Origin: Adiantum capillus-veneris
Taxonomy: Eukaryota; Streptophyta; Polypodiopsida; Polypodiales; Pteridaceae
NCBI GenBank assembly: GCA_014529385.2
Contig: CM043960.1
Coordinates: 39,343,281-39,407,280, forward strand
DNA length: 64,000 nt
Reading direction: 5' to 3'
Shown here: positions 36,517 to 47,766 of the stretch, piece by piece
Numbering within the stretch: the stretch's first letter is position 1
Layout of the letters: each line of letters opens with the position of its first letter
Translations under genes and position numbers: made by a program
The notes under the pieces: generated by a model
Seen by the model: only the letters and a program-made list of their open reading frames with translations
The model's database searches: none
Told to the model about the DNA's origin: nothing

Positions 36517-37051
36517 TGTAGCAGGCTACAGTGTCACTTTCTCAGGACACAGTTACAGTTAGTACAGTTGGTCTGGTCTGTTCACACTGGACGGACACGT
36601 GGCAGGGATACGGATGGTGGCCTAGTGGACATGTGGCCAGGTCACACTTAGCTGGCTGACATTTATGGGCCGTTGGTGGCTCTTTATGATTGTATCTATG
36701 AGTAGTAGCCGTTGGGTCATTATCATTATCTTATCTTTAGGTAGTCGTCTACACAGAGTCCTAGACAGAGCACATTAGCACCATCCCTGCACATCTGAGC
36801 CTCGACAACCCCATTGTACCTGTGAGTCCTGGGCTGGAGCTGAGAGTGCTGCCACGCCACAGTCTGTACACGCATCTTTGAGCTAGTCGAGTCCACATGT
36901 TCTGGTCCACTGTTGTGTCTCTGTTGTTATCCATTGTTTCTGTGTTTCATTCTGTTTGAGAGAGTTTCCATTTGTTTGAGTGAGATTGTCTCGCACATTG
37001 CACTGAGGGGCACCGACAGTGTAGAGAGCACGACATATTATCCGCGCTACA
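36517..37051 (+). repeat. G1 3' LTR
   Basis: TGTAGCAGGCTACAG to CCGCGCTACA, 535 bases, followed by the CAACC duplication. Confidence 0.93.
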
Positions 37052-37056
37052 CAACC
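37052..37056. repeat. Target-site duplication CAACC, right of G1
   Basis: The second copy of the duplication. Removing G1 and one CAACC restores the continuity of the G0 RT frame. Confidence 0.9.
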
Positions 37057-37235
37057 CCAAGGGTATTCAAAGCTTTCTAGGCCATACAAGTTATCATCGC
37101 AGGTTCATTCGTTTATATGCACATATTGCCCATTCTCTGACCCGCCTTGCTTACCTAAAGAAGCGCTTGATTGAAGCACCTATTTTAGTTGCCACAGATT
37201 GGATCTCACTTTTCATGTACATACTGATCTTAGTA
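37052..37235 (+). pseudogene. G0 RT/RNase H connection after the G1 insertion
   Basis: It continues the interrupted G0 frame with NPKGIQSFLGHTSYHRRFIR and LKKRLIEAPILVATDW, the counterpart of G1 30920-31120. It stops being recognisable at about 37235. Confidence 0.8.
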
Positions 37236-37311
37236 AGAGTGTTGTGGGTAAATATAAATCATCGGAAAGAAACCAACAACTAAGGTTAGCAGCTGCCATG
37301 TCCTCGTGACA
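37236..37311 (-). repeat. CM 3' LTR fragment
   Basis: Minus strand starts TGTCACGAGGACATGGCAGC directly after the purine-rich tract (37323-37312). It resembles the start of the C1 LTR (TGTCACAAAATGATGACGTG). It is cut after about 75 bases. Confidence 0.5.
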
Positions 37312-37639
37312 TATCTCCCTCTTGAAATTGCAAACGTCCTCAATTGCATGCCATATATACATACCATTGATGATCTTGTGTTGTTAGCACACTTTTATCA
37401 GTGCATGTACCGGTAAGAAAGGTCATAACACATAGATACGAATGACTTAATGAGATCTTCATATTTTTGTCATTTTCATCTATGATAGAAGTGAGGATAA
37501 TAACTTTAACACTTGAAGAGCGATGCACACCTCTATTGCACTGAATTTGCATGTACATTTGGTGTGCTACTCCATCATTACCCCTCCTTTGAACACGTTG
37601 GGTTGGGGCATACATAGGCTGTAACCCAAAGGCTTCAAG

Positions 37640-38860
37640 GTAAAGTTGCAATACAATTGGTGATTGTGACAGTTCATGCTCTTCCATCCACTTGGCATCC
37701 ATAGGTGGGTAGTTCTTGAACTTCACCAAAATAGCGTCTTGCAACTTGTCCCTTAACTTTTCTTTCTTTATGTGCCAAAATCTGCTCAGGTACCAAGATC
37801 TCATCAAGTTCATCAACTTCTCGCTGATCTTCCTGTGGCATATCTTCTGGCACATCACCTACAAAGGGCCTTAGAAGACTCACGTGAAATGGATTATGAA
37901 TCTTCCAAGTGTCAGGCAATTTCAGCCTATAAGCAACATCGTTGATCTTATCAAGCACTTGAAAAGGCCCGTAATAACACCTGATGAGCTTCAAAAACAA
38001 CCTTTCCTTGCCCTTCATCTTCTTTAACCTTGCCTTTTCAAACCGTATGACGGTGACGATCAGCAACCCTTTTCTGCTTTGCCCGAGTCTTCTCCAAGGC
38101 AACTTTGATTTTCTTATACATTTCATCCATGTTTTCAACATATCGATCTGCCTCAAAGATCTTGTCCTTTGTATGCACAATGGGAGGAACCTTTTTGCCA
38201 CCTTCAACAATCTCAAAAGGTGCCTTGCTTGTGGACGAATGCACCGTATTGTTATACGCATACTCAAGCATAGGCAAATATTGTTCCCACTTGCCCTTAT
38301 TATCTGACACATAACATTTCAGCAAATTCAAGACATGAAAATTAGCTTCTTCTGACTGTCCATCAGTTTATGGATGAAACAAAGACGAGAACTTGAGCAT
38401 AGTGCCCATGTTCTCAAATAATCCTCTCCAAAACAAACTCGTCATTCGAGGATCACGATCGTTGACAATCAATTGTGGCACATTGTACATGAACAACCGT
38501 GCCATCTAGTCAGATTTTATCTTCTTCCTAACAGGAATAAAATGGGCCTGCTTGCTGAACCTGCAAATAATGGTCCATATATCATCATTCCGTGTTGGGG
38601 TTCTTGGTAGATCAAAGATAAAATCCATAGCAATGCTTTCCCATGGCTTATCCAGAATCGATAGTGGCTGGAATAAGCTTGGTGCCTTTTGCCTCTCAAA
38701 CTTGACCTTTTGGCAAATCACGCATGCTCGCACAAAGGCATCCACATCTCTCCTCAAAGTAGGCCAATAAAAGAACGTCTCTACCACTTTTACTGTCGCA
38801 TCAATTCCACGATGCTCTGCATACGGTGGGACATGACTTTCTACCATGCCCTTATGTCAT
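37640..38860 (-). pseudogene. CM integrase with C-terminal chromodomain
   Basis: HHCC region (VESHVPPYAEHRGID, CVICQKVKFERQ), core start SIAMDFIFDLPRTP, then WEQYLPMLEYAYNNTVHSST, and the C-terminal GPFQVLDKINDVAYRLKLPD. The chromodomain ILVKFKNYPPMDAKWMEEHE lies across a frame change near 37750. The middle of the core is degraded (stops near 38516 and 38370). Chromodomains steer such elements to marked chromatin. Confidence 0.83.
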
Positions 38861-39500
38861 AATGGCCTAGTGACACAAGTCTGCAATGCATTATCATAAA
38901 ACCGTCTCTGAGGAGGTAGTGCTTATGACGTTGCCCATCTTGTAATTGTTCAAAGATCCTTGCAAAATCTTCGTCAGTAGCATACTGTTCCTTCATGTCA
39001 TCAACCTCATGATGATAAAGAATTGACACAACTGAAATTTGTGGCTTCCTTGATAACGCATCTGCCACAACTTTCTTCTTGCCTTCCACATGCATAATCT
39101 TGAAGTGGAACAAAGAAAGAATGTTTGCCCATCACATATAACTTTGATTGTGTCAAGAAGTATCGCAAGATTTGATGGTCTGTCTGGACAACAAAATCAA
39201 CAGCGAACAGGTAGTGCTTCCAACTAGAAAGCGCATGAATGACGGCCAATAGCTCTTTCTCATAGATTTGCATAGTCTTTTCTGGCCCTCGCAAGATTTT
39301 GCTCTCGTAAGCTACTACTCGACCAACTTGCATTAGCACTGCTCCGTTGCTATTGCCACTCGCGTCACATTGGACCACAAATGACTTCTTGAGATCTGGT
39401 AAAACAATCACGGGATCTGAACTCAACTTTTTCTTTAAGAGACTAAAAGCTGAAATCTCTTTTTGGGTCCATTTGAAAGTGACCTCTTTCTTTTGCAAAG
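38841..39500 (-). pseudogene. CM RNase H
   Basis: FVVQCDASGNSNGAVL, YEKELLAVIHALSSWKHYL, QTDHQILRYFLTQ and EGKKKVVADALSRKPQ are present. A frame change lies near 39110. Confidence 0.85.
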
Positions 39501-39519
39501 CGTGAAGAGGTGAAGCTAT

Positions 39520-40290
39520 CTATGCAAAGTTCCTGATAAACCTTCTATAGTACGAGCACAATCCCAAGAAGCTTCGGACATCGTGCACAGTCTTTAAGTC
39601 TGGCCATGTCTTAATAGCTTCAACCTTTGCGGGATCCACTCGCACACCAACTTTTGACGCTATGTGGCCAAGAAAGTGGATCTCTTCCAAGAAGAATTCA
39701 CCTTTCTTAGGATTGACAAGTAACTTGTGATTGCGTAGCTCTTCAAACACAATGGTCGAGTGATTCCTATGCTCCTCTTTATTCTTCGAATAGACTATCA
39801 TGTCATCAAGAATGTGCCAACAAACTTTTGATGCGAGCGGTTAATATGGTCCATTATACTATTGAACGTAGCAGGAGCATTTGTAAGACCAAATGGCATC
39901 ACTAGAAACTCATAGAGACCAAATGTCATCCTAAACGAAGTCTTGTGCACATCCTCTGGCCTTATACGAATTTGATGGTACCCACTCTTAAGCTCTATCT
40001 TGCTGAAAACTGCAACACCCTCTAAACGGTCAAGAATTTTATCAATCCTTGGGATAGGAAACCTGTTCTTGATGGTATTCTTATTCAACACACAGTATTC
40101 AATACACATGCGCCAAGAGCCATCCTTCTTCTGCACTAGGAGCACTAGGGAGCAAAAAGGTGAAGAACTAGGTTGAATCAGCCCCTTCTCTAAAAGCTCC
40201 TCAACCTGGCCCATAATCTCTTTCTGGTGAGCCGCACTAACCTGTAGGGAGGTCTAATTGGTGGGCTACACCTTGGCACCAAATCTATCG
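39520..40290 (-). pseudogene. CM reverse transcriptase
   Basis: [17 protein letters not shown] starts the domain. [20 protein letters not shown] (usual D changed to E) and [13 protein letters not shown] follow. The [10 protein letters not shown] box lies at the frame junction 39800. LGHIASKVGVRVDPAKVEAI and FLGLCSYYRRFIRNFA end it. Confidence 0.85.
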
Positions 40291-40702
40291 CATGGTCCTT
40301 AGGCGTCTCCGGCGGCAATTGTGACGGTAATGAATCAGAAAAACAATCATTAAACTCTCGCAAAAATGTTGACCTTTCTTTATCTGACACACATAAATTT
40401 GATTGACAATTATCTGAAACATCACATGCAAAAATCAAGTACGTAGAAAGATGATTCTTAATTACAGAAGTGATAGCCGAAGCAGATACAATAGGGACAG
40501 ACTCCCCATTGAGCTTTACATCCAAAACATGAGTTTTGCCCCTATGCTGAAGGGTATCGTTTTGGCTGAAGACATCCAACACGCCATGTATCGTGAATAT
40601 CCACGCGATTCCTAGTAGCGCATCACACCCTTCCAATGGCATGATATAAAACTCTTTTGTGTCCACATACGACTGAATATGCAGACGCAGCTTTGCCATA
40701 GG
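40291..40702 (-). pseudogene. CM protease C-terminal part
   Basis: YIMPLEGCDALLGIAWI is the end of a gypsy retropepsin, followed by an acidic linker to RT. The catalytic DTG part is missing because the sequence switches at about 40702 to G-family gag. Confidence 0.7.
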
Positions 40703-41442
40703 GTGAGACCATGTTGGATGCAGGTGCTAGCCCTTGTTGGAGAGAAGGACCTAGACTTTTTTGTATTTTCCGCAATCCCTTGATATAGTAGCAATCCTTG
40801 TCTTCGTGCCCAGATTTTTCGCAGAAGTGGCAATAAGTCCGAAGGGGACAGTCCTGTGGAGGATGTCCTGGAGAGCGACAAGAGCTGCATCATACCATAG
40901 CTTTAGTCTCGTGCTGAGACCGAAGCTCTTCTAGGTCTCTCTTGATTTGATCCAAAGCCTCAAGATGTGGTGGTTTCTCTTGTCTAAGAGAGATTGATTT
41001 CTCTTCTTGGAGAGCGCGTTGCAGTTTTAGGGCTTCAAGTTCTTTGCGCAAAGAAGTCAATGGTTCAGCAGGACTACTTTCCGAAAACATAGAAGGAGTC
41101 TCTATGTGAGGGGAGTTGTTGAACAGCTTCCTAGCCCCCTCTATCCTAGTAGCAGCTGCGATGAACTCCTCCAGAGTGGCGTCGGGTCGGAGACTCTCTC
41201 GGAGCCCCTTGTTGAGCCTGTTGCTCAATAGCCTGCTGTAGCAGAATAGGAGAGAGCTTTACTGGAGAAGGTGATGTGGAAGATGTGGAACCGGATGAAG
41301 GAATGGGTGATGTCGTATGTGGAGGTATGGGTGATGAGGTTGATGGACTTCTACTAGGTACCAAAGGTCGTCTTCTGTTACAGTACTTCAGAGGGCTCAG
41401 TAGTGCGCTTTGACGCTCGACTGACCACCTTGTATGTGTCAT
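40703..41442 (-). pseudogene. G4 gag, internally deleted
   Basis: It starts MTHTRWSVERQSALLSPL. Capsid sequence is lost between LLQQAIEQQAQQ and LRESLRPDATLEEF. The coiled coil and the CHFCEKSGHEDKDC knuckle follow, and the frame breaks at CCSSC/KAMV near 40890. It ends in SNMVSPYG, where the chromovirus joins. Confidence 0.8.
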
Positions 41443-41871
41443 GCAGTGACCACCAATCCAACCAAGCTTTGGGCAAGAAGACCCTTAACTGTGGGACTGA
41501 ACGAACACATGTCTACACCAGGACAAGTGAGGACAATGACTAGACCACCTGGCTGGACCAAGACGAGGAGGACTGGACCAAGACTAGGAGGGACTAGACG
41601 AGGACAAGGACGAGGACGAGGACTGGTTGGACCAGGGCGAGAGAGGACCAGACCAGCCAACAGACTAGCTATACAATGCAAGCAAAGTGGGCGAAGCTAG
41701 GTAACAACCAACTAGCTTCACGCTTTGTAACTCAACAGAGAACGAGACTTCATTTGAGGTCCCACCGTGATCGCCAAAATGAGAGCACCTGTAGCGCGGA
41801 TAATGTGTCGTGCTCTCTACAGTGGGTGGTCCTCAATGCAATGTGCGTGACAATCTCACTTAAACAGACTG
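40703..41871 (-). mobile_element. G4: minus-strand G-family LTR end, leader and gag
   Basis: Minus-strand order: end of a G LTR (41871-41790, ending CGCGCTACA), the leader start GGTGCTCTCATTTTGGCGATC, leader repeats (about 41690-41490), gag. Gag has an internal deletion of about 500 bases relative to G1 near 41222. At 40702 it is fused to the chromovirus CM. Confidence 0.8.
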
Positions 41872-41921
41872 AAAAGAACAGGCTCTTCTCTTTATTGACT
41901 TGATACGTCAGCAATTTGTGA
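41872..41921 (-). repeat. LTR start fragment of another family
   Basis: Minus strand reads TGTCACAAATTGCTGACGTA from 41921, like the C3 LTR start at 46575. It lies directly against the broken G4 LTR. Confidence 0.45.
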
Positions 41922-41936
41922 CAATCGGATCTCTCA

Positions 41937-42420
41937 AAACCATTTGAGGTCCAATGTGATGCTTGGGGAGATTGCCTGGGAGCAGTTTTGCTTCAAGAAG
42001 GGCATGCCATAGTATATGAGAGTCGAAGACTCAATTCCGACGAGCGAGTATCGCGCATCTATGAAAAGGAGCTGGTAGCTGTCCTACATGCCCTCGACAC
42101 ATGGAAGCACTATCTTTTGGGGACTCCATTCATCCTACGTACGGACCACCAAAGTCTTAAGTACTTCATGACGCAAACCAAGCTGTTCGACAAACAAATG
42201 AGGTGGGAAAATTTTCTTTCACAATTCAATTTTCATATTGCTCACATTGCTGGCAAGCACAATCAAGTAGCGGATGCACTATCACGACGGCCAAGAGCCA
42301 ATGCGGTGTCCATAGCAACTCACAATGATCTATCTTCTATAATAGATGAGTATACTACTGACCTCAATTTTAAAGATGTAATTTCAGCCCTTGCCTTAGG
42401 GAAGAAAGAAGAACCATTCA
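41937..42420 (+). pseudogene. C2 RNase H
   Basis: FEVQCDAWGDCLGAVLLQ, YEKELVAVLHALDTWKHYLL, RTDHQSLKYFMTQTKLFDKQ and HNQVADALSRRPRANAV are in one open frame. It ends as the linker leads into integrase. Confidence 0.88.
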
Positions 42421-43790
42421 CCTTGCAAGATGGTTATCTTTTCTATGGCAATAGGCTATGTGTTACTCACTCTCTTTGTGAGAAAGTGATATATGAATCC
42501 CATGCTCCTCCCTATGCGGGGCATCAAGGGATTCAATCTACCCTTCGCGAAGTAGAGACGTATTTCTATTGGCCAACCATGAAGACGGGCATACAAGACT
42601 GTGTCAAAATGTGTGGTATGCCAAAAGACAAAGTATGATAGGGAGAAGCAACTTGGATTGCTCTAGCCTTTACCAATTCATAATTCACCATGGGAGAGCA
42701 TATCCATGGATTTTATCTTTGGATTGTCCAAGTCCATCCATGGAAATACGGGAATATGGACAATAGTAGACAAGTTTAGTAAACATGCACATTTTATACC
42801 TGTCAAAAAGACTATTAAGGCACACCAAATGGCATCCCTCTTCATATCTCAAATTTTTAACACCATGGCTTGCCAACATCAATAGTGTTTGATAGAGATC
42901 CTCGAATGGCCAATGATTTTTGGAAGGGTCTCTTTGAGAATCTAGGTACTAGGCTTAATTTCTCTTTGGCCTATCACCCACAAATGGATGGCCAAAGTGA
43001 AATAGCCAATCTTACGATTCTAGATCTTAAGACCTATGTTACCGAAGTAGATCAACATTCCCAATGGGAAAAGTACCTACCTCTTGTAGAGTATGCGTAC
43101 AAAAAACAATGTCCATACTACTACGGGGAAAATACCTTTTGAAATCATTGAAGGAAGACCTAAAAGTCCCTTGCTACTTAAGGTACATAGGAAGATCTTC
43201 GCTGCCGATGAGTATAGCCGAAAACCTACTAGAATCTTTCCAAAAGATTAAGGAGGCTATATCCATCTCGCAACAAGGGCAAAAGGCTGTTGCTAACAAG
43301 CACAGAAGGGCCTTAGCTTTCAAGGAAAATGATTGGGCCCTACTGAAATTTCCCAAGGCTCGATTGAGGCAAACTACGGGCAAAAATCCTACAAGCCACC
43401 AAAAGTATTATGCTAAACTAGGAAAAAGATACTATGGTCCTTTTCAAATCCTAAAACCAATCAGTGAGATGGCCTATCAACTAAAGTTGCCCAACCATTG
43501 GCTCATTCACAATGCTTTTCATGTAAGCCTACTTAAGCCTTACAAAGGAGAGCCACCACGAGAATCAATCATTGAGGACCCGCCCGAGATCGAAGATCAA
43601 GAAGAGGTGCTTCAGCTCGAATCGATTCTTTGACATGAAGACAAAGTACTAAGACATGGTAAGATTATCAGACGGTATCTTATTAAGTTCAAAAATTATC
43701 CTTTTGAAGATGCTAGCTGGATGCAAGGGACACAGCTTAAGGATAGTATGAACCTTGTCAATGCTCACAAGGCTACATTAGAGTAAGCAA
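42421..43790 (+). pseudogene. C2 integrase with chromodomain
   Basis: HHCC region: HAPPYAGHQGIQSTLREVET then CVKMCGMPKDKV, where a frameshift at about 42610 breaks the C-x2-C. The core has SIVFDRDPRMANDFWKGLFE and YHPQMDGQSEIANLTI, then a frame change near 43130. GPFQILKPISEMAYQLKLPN and the chromodomain RRYLIKFKNYPFEDASWM follow, after a TGA at 43632-43634. Confidence 0.85.
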
Positions 43791-44130
43791 ATGTAAATAC
43801 TTTTTAAATGAAGAATTTTTGTCTTATAAGACTGATTCTCTTTTTATTGTACACAAATTTAAGTAATATGCATTCTAGAATCATGTTTGTCATGACGATA
43901 TCTCTCAAACACCAAGTAGAATTTGTCATATTATATGGACTCAAGAGCAGACATGCTTACGATAGCTAAGTCTCCCAAGCACCAAATGGATTAGTCATCC
44001 ATTCTGGAATGATGTCGTAGGGTAAAAGGGATCCTCTACCTGCTAAGAAACATAGTGATAGACTAATGACTAAGGCTTTATCTCCTCTACCTCATAGTCG
44101 AGGACGACTATGATTTCAAGAGAGAGGTAA

Positions 44131-45680
44131 TGTCATAAAATCTAATATCTAACTAACCCAAATGATTTTCTCATATTAAACTGACCATTGAATGTGGGAG
44201 AATAAACGGGAGCAAGAGTTAGAATATAGACATGTGCTTATAGGTCTATCTCAGCAGGGGACCAAAGTCAATGGGTCCAAATGGGAGATGGTCTAGCAAA
44301 GAGCAATGCCAGCTAATGGGTCTTAAAAGACCTTAGGGCTAGCTTCATTAAATACCTCCAAAGGCTAGTGTTAAAAGTCCTTAGACCCAAGACCTTAGAG
44401 TATGTTAGACCTTAGACAAGCTAATTGAGGTGCTTGTCATGCTTGAGCTGACTAAGGTGCTTGAGGTGCTTGTCCTGCTTGAGCCGAGTAAGGTGCTTGA
44501 GGTGCTTGTCGCGCTTGCTAACTAAGGTGCTTGAGGTGCTTGTCATGCTTATGGGACAAGGTGCTTGAGAAGCTTCAAGTCAAAGCAAGGCCTACAATGA
44601 GGGGGACGAGCCATGCAAGTAGGAGATTAGAGAGAATGACCTTCCCCTCACTCAAGGGACACCCCTTGCTCAAACTTCAAAGAGGCATATGGGACACATG
44701 TTTCAAGCTCCTAGCTAGGTTGCCCCCATAGTGTGCCTAAAGCCTATTGGTTGACTTTGAGAAGGTCCAATGAGCATTTAGTTTAATTGAATAATTATCT
44801 AGGCATTATCAAGCCCTCTCTCTCAAAGGGGTAAGGCGGACACTTGTCCAAAGACTACCCATGTTGCTTGATATGCACTAAGCATGTGATTGGCTAGGCT
44901 TGCAGTGTCCAATAAAATTCAAGGATGAGCTACAAGGAGGGGTTGATCAAAGCAAGCTGGGGGTGTGCTTGGGGGTATACTGTCTCTCACACACACTCAC
45001 ATGCTCTCCTTCTCACTTTGTGAAAGTGCAAGAACTTCACCTCCTTCTCCAAGCTTGAGAAGTTGAGAGCCTACACCAACAACTCTTTGCTATGGAATGC
45101 AAATCCAACCAAGAGCCATGCTTCAATGCTATGCTAGCCATCTTTTTCATCTCCATTGCTATGCTAAGCTCTATGAGTAATGGTACGAGAGGACACTACT
45201 TCTTTCTCGTAAGAATGCTTCTTATTCCTCTTCCCTACCCTCATTCCTTGCTAGCTCTCTCCACCTTCGAAGGTGTTTGAGGTCTTGGGACTGAGGTCGG
45301 AGACAAGTTAATGCTTTCATTTAGCTAAGTTACGGGCATAATTGTGGTGCATGAAGCTCTCTATCTTTATTGTACCATCAAGGTCTCAAGGAACACAAAG
45401 CTTGTATTGTACCAAGTCTCTCTTTATGGGAGAAGCTATAATACAAAAGCCTTTTGGAGGGGAGACGGGTTCTTCATAAATCCGGTCCTCAATTGTTGTC
45501 AAGTTCTCTAATTCTCTCTCTTGCAAAGTATTGTCCATGCCAAGTTAATTAGGTATAATGTTTATCTTGCTACCTCTAATTAAGTTCTCCCTCTATTTTC
45601 TCAAAGTATTCTCATAAAACTGCTCACTACAGTTTTCTTAATTTTGCTATCCTCAATGTTCATAGTCCATGTCCGTTACA
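44131..45680 (+). repeat. C2 3' LTR (about 1.55 kb)
   Basis: TGTCATAAAATCTAATATC to CCGTTACA. The TGTCA start and TTACA end match the C1 LTR type. It contains a small minisatellite at about 44420-44585. The right boundary is inferred and could be confounded by the adjacent insertion. Confidence 0.6.
44420..44585. repeat. Minisatellite AAGGTGCTTGAGGTGCTTGTC
   Basis: Four imperfect units of about 40-45 bases built on AGGTGCTTGAGGTGCTTGTC lie inside the C2 LTR. Confidence 0.85.
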
Positions 45681-45685
45681 GTTGG
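45681..45685. repeat. GTTGG, possible left target duplication of C1
   Basis: GTTGG precedes the TGTCAC start of the left C1-type LTR and recurs directly after the right C1 LTR (56835-56839). Confidence 0.45.
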
Positions 45686-46093
45686 TGTCACAAAATGATA
45701 ATGTGGCTACCCGCTGACGTGGCAGAGCGTACGGATTCATGCTAACATGGCTTACTGTATGGACGTCGCAAATCGTGCTGATAGGTTGACGTGGCACATC
45801 GTACGTATTTCCGCTTTTTGCGCTAACAGATTTCCAGCCAGCTGTTTTTGGGGAGTTCTGCTTTTAAGTTCACTGCTTTGGGGCTTTGCTTTTAGCATCC
45901 CTTGTAAGAATAAAAGGACTCTAGGGGCCTCACTTCTCAGAGCATCTGAACGCAAAGTCTAAGAGCGAGGACCCGTGAGAGTTGTACTTTGCTCAAAGAT
46001 TAATATAAAAAGAAATACCAAAAGGGACGCCAGTCTTTGGGGCCAATCTCTCTTGGCATGGAACTATGCCGGGCCGTGTCGATTCTTTTATTG
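45686..46093 (+). repeat. C1 5' LTR, truncated
   Basis: TGTCACAAAATGATAATGTG onward is closely similar to the right LTR at 56359-56834 up to GGGCCGTGTCGATTC, then diverges at about 46093. An AATAAAAGGAC patch resembles a polyadenylation signal. Confidence 0.75.
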
Positions 46094-46575
46094 TGACGCT
46101 TGTGGTCGAAGTCTGGGAACCTCTGTCACAAGACGGGCACCACGTGCCAATAGAAAAGAACAGACTCTCACAAACTAATGACGTGGCATGTCCCAATACT
46201 TTATTAAGTTGTTCCAACTTATGGCAAGTCAGCGTAAAGTTCGAAAATCTGTACAAGCTACCACATCAGCAGTCAGTGCAAAATTCAAAAAGTCGTATTG
46301 CTGCCACATCATCAGCTTCTACGCAAATAAGCTTGTCTGTGTGTGTGTTGGTCCCTCTTTATTTTAACATCTTAGGTCACTTGGGCCCCATCGGACGGGG
46401 TTCCCATAAGTTGGTGGGAACTCTTCTTTAAAAATAGGCCACTTGGCAAGACTTCGCAAGTTGGTAAAACTTCTTCTATTGTTTCTGCTTCCTCACTTAG
46501 AGTTTAGGCCCCTCGGCCGGGATCTGCAAGTCGGCCTCGTTCTTCAGTGGCTTGACACGTCAGCAATTTGTGATA
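46094..46575 (-). repeat. C3 3' LTR, minus strand
   Basis: Minus strand starts at 46575 (TATCACAAATTGCTGACGTG) after the purine tract CAAGAAGGGGGGA (46588-46576). It shares ACGTGTC/ACGTGGC-rich character with C1. Its end runs into the C1 LTR fragment. Confidence 0.55.
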
Positions 46576-47187
46576 TCCCCCCTTCTTGAAAGAAAGTAAT
46601 CGTCCACGATTACAACATATCTACAAAACAACTCAAGTTAGCTCAAAAATTTTCGAGGTCATTCCGAGGGACATTCCAAGGGACAATCAATTTCTCAATC
46701 CAAATCGGAGCTCTTGATTTCCTGAGTCGTTGGCTTCCCAGAAGAATCTCATCCAATAAGGAGTCTCATTTGAGATCGGAACTGTTGATATCCTGGGTCG
46801 TTCACTTCCTAAAAGTATCTCATCCAAAAAGGAATATTCAATGGTTGGCACATCACAATGCAACACAAATGCTCACATATGCATGTTACAAGACATAGAA
46901 ACATTAAGTCACCGATGAACACTCCTCCCGCATAACCTAACAAGGTCCGGGCCAGGAGATATTCAATGACTCTCTCATCACTCCTCCCGCATAACACTAA
47001 GAACGTCCGGGCCGGGAGAATAGAGGCCTCTTATAACCAAACGCCCCCCAGACCACAAGCTGCATCGTTTGGAGATGCTGAGGGTAACCACTACTCAGAC
47101 TTCTTAATACTCCTCCCGCATAATCATCCAGGTCTGGGCCGGAAGTGACAACAACATTGTTTTTCAAGCATTTAATATACCCCCCTT
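46576..47187 (-). repeat. C3 3' non-coding region with CTCCTCCCGCATAA hairpin repeats
   Basis: Three copies of a unit CTCCTCCCGCATAA ... GGTCCGGGCCGGGAG-like (46921-46957, 46980-47018, 47108-47147). Each is a potential hairpin through CTCCCG/CGGGAG ends. A related piece lies across the G3 insertion at 53410-53445. No gene is present. Confidence 0.6.
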
Positions 47188-47766
47188 AGTAGCAGGCTAC
47201 AGTGTCACTTTCACAGGACACACAGTTAGTACAGTTGGTCTAGTTTGGGTCACACTGGACGGACTCTCTAGGCTGGGCAATGACACGTGGCAGAGATACA
47301 GACGCTAGTCTAGTGGACATCGTGGCCAGGTCACCTCCACCACTCAGTTTAGAGATAGACTTAGGTGGCTAACATTTATGAGCCGTTGGTGGCTCTATAT
47401 GGTTGGACATATGAGTAGTAGCTGTTGGGTCATCATTATTATCTTCTTCATATATGGTCCAGCGTCGTCTAGAGTAGCGGGTCTATACACACAGCACGTC
47501 TGCACCATCCCTGCACATCTGAGCCTCGACCCCATTGTACCCGTGAGTTCTGGGCTAGAGCTGAATGTGTTGCCACGCCAGAGTCTGTATTGGTTTCTTT
47601 GAGAGAGTCGAGTCCATATGTTCTGGTCTACTGTGCTGTTGTGTCTCTGTGTTGATTGGCTGTTATCTATTGTTTTTTGCGTTCCATTCTGTTTTGAGTG
47701 AGATGTCACGCACATTGCACTGAGGAGCACCCATTGTAGAGAGCACGACACACTATCCGCACTACA
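47188..47766 (+). repeat. G3 5' LTR
   Basis: From AGTAGCAGGCTACAG to CCGCACTACA. It is collinear with the G3 3' LTR and, more loosely, with the G1 LTRs. Confidence 0.85.

Larger units (their letters stand above)
25988..37051 (+). mobile_element. G1: complete Ty3/gypsy element of the G family with an extra ORF
   Basis: Two LTRs of equal length (535 bp), a 5-bp target duplication, leader, gag, protease, RT, RNase H, integrase, then about 3.7 kb of 3' region with a minisatellite and a 2.2-kb additional ORF before the 3' LTR. The integrase has no chromodomain. Integrase and RNase H features and the extra 3' ORF recall the Tat/Athila side of plant gypsy elements. The LTRs differ at about a dozen positions by eye. 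Many frames are interrupted, mostly by TAG. Confidence 0.92.
21515..37235 (+). mobile_element. G0: degenerate Ty3/gypsy element of the G family, interrupted by G1
   Basis: 5' LTR 21515-22060, leader, gag, protease and RT up to 25987. After the nested G1 insertion it resumes at 37052 with the RT/RNase H connection (about 180 bases). The 3' end is lost at about 37235 where a minus-strand chromovirus LTR fragment begins. Stops and frameshifts are much more frequent than in G1, so G0 is the older member. Confidence 0.82.
37236..40702 (-). mobile_element. CM: minus-strand chromovirus pol fragment
   Basis: Minus-strand order: protease end, RT, RNase H, integrase, chromodomain, polypurine-like AAGAGGGAGATA, then about 75 bases of a 3' LTR beginning TGTCACGAGGACATG (37311 leftwards). 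5' LTR and gag are absent; at 40702 the sequence joins a G-family gag in the same orientation. Confidence 0.85.
41922..45680 (+). mobile_element. C2: plus-strand chromovirus RNase H-integrase with long 3' LTR
   Basis: RNase H, integrase and chromodomain (41937-43790), a purine tract at 44118-44128 (CAAGAGAGAGG), then a long LTR 44131-45680. The 5' half of the element (LTR, gag, protease, RT) is missing. Confidence 0.8.

Noticed and set aside
44420-44585. CRISPR-like array
   Set aside because: Units are contiguous and imperfect, with no unique spacers; an ordinary LTR minisatellite.
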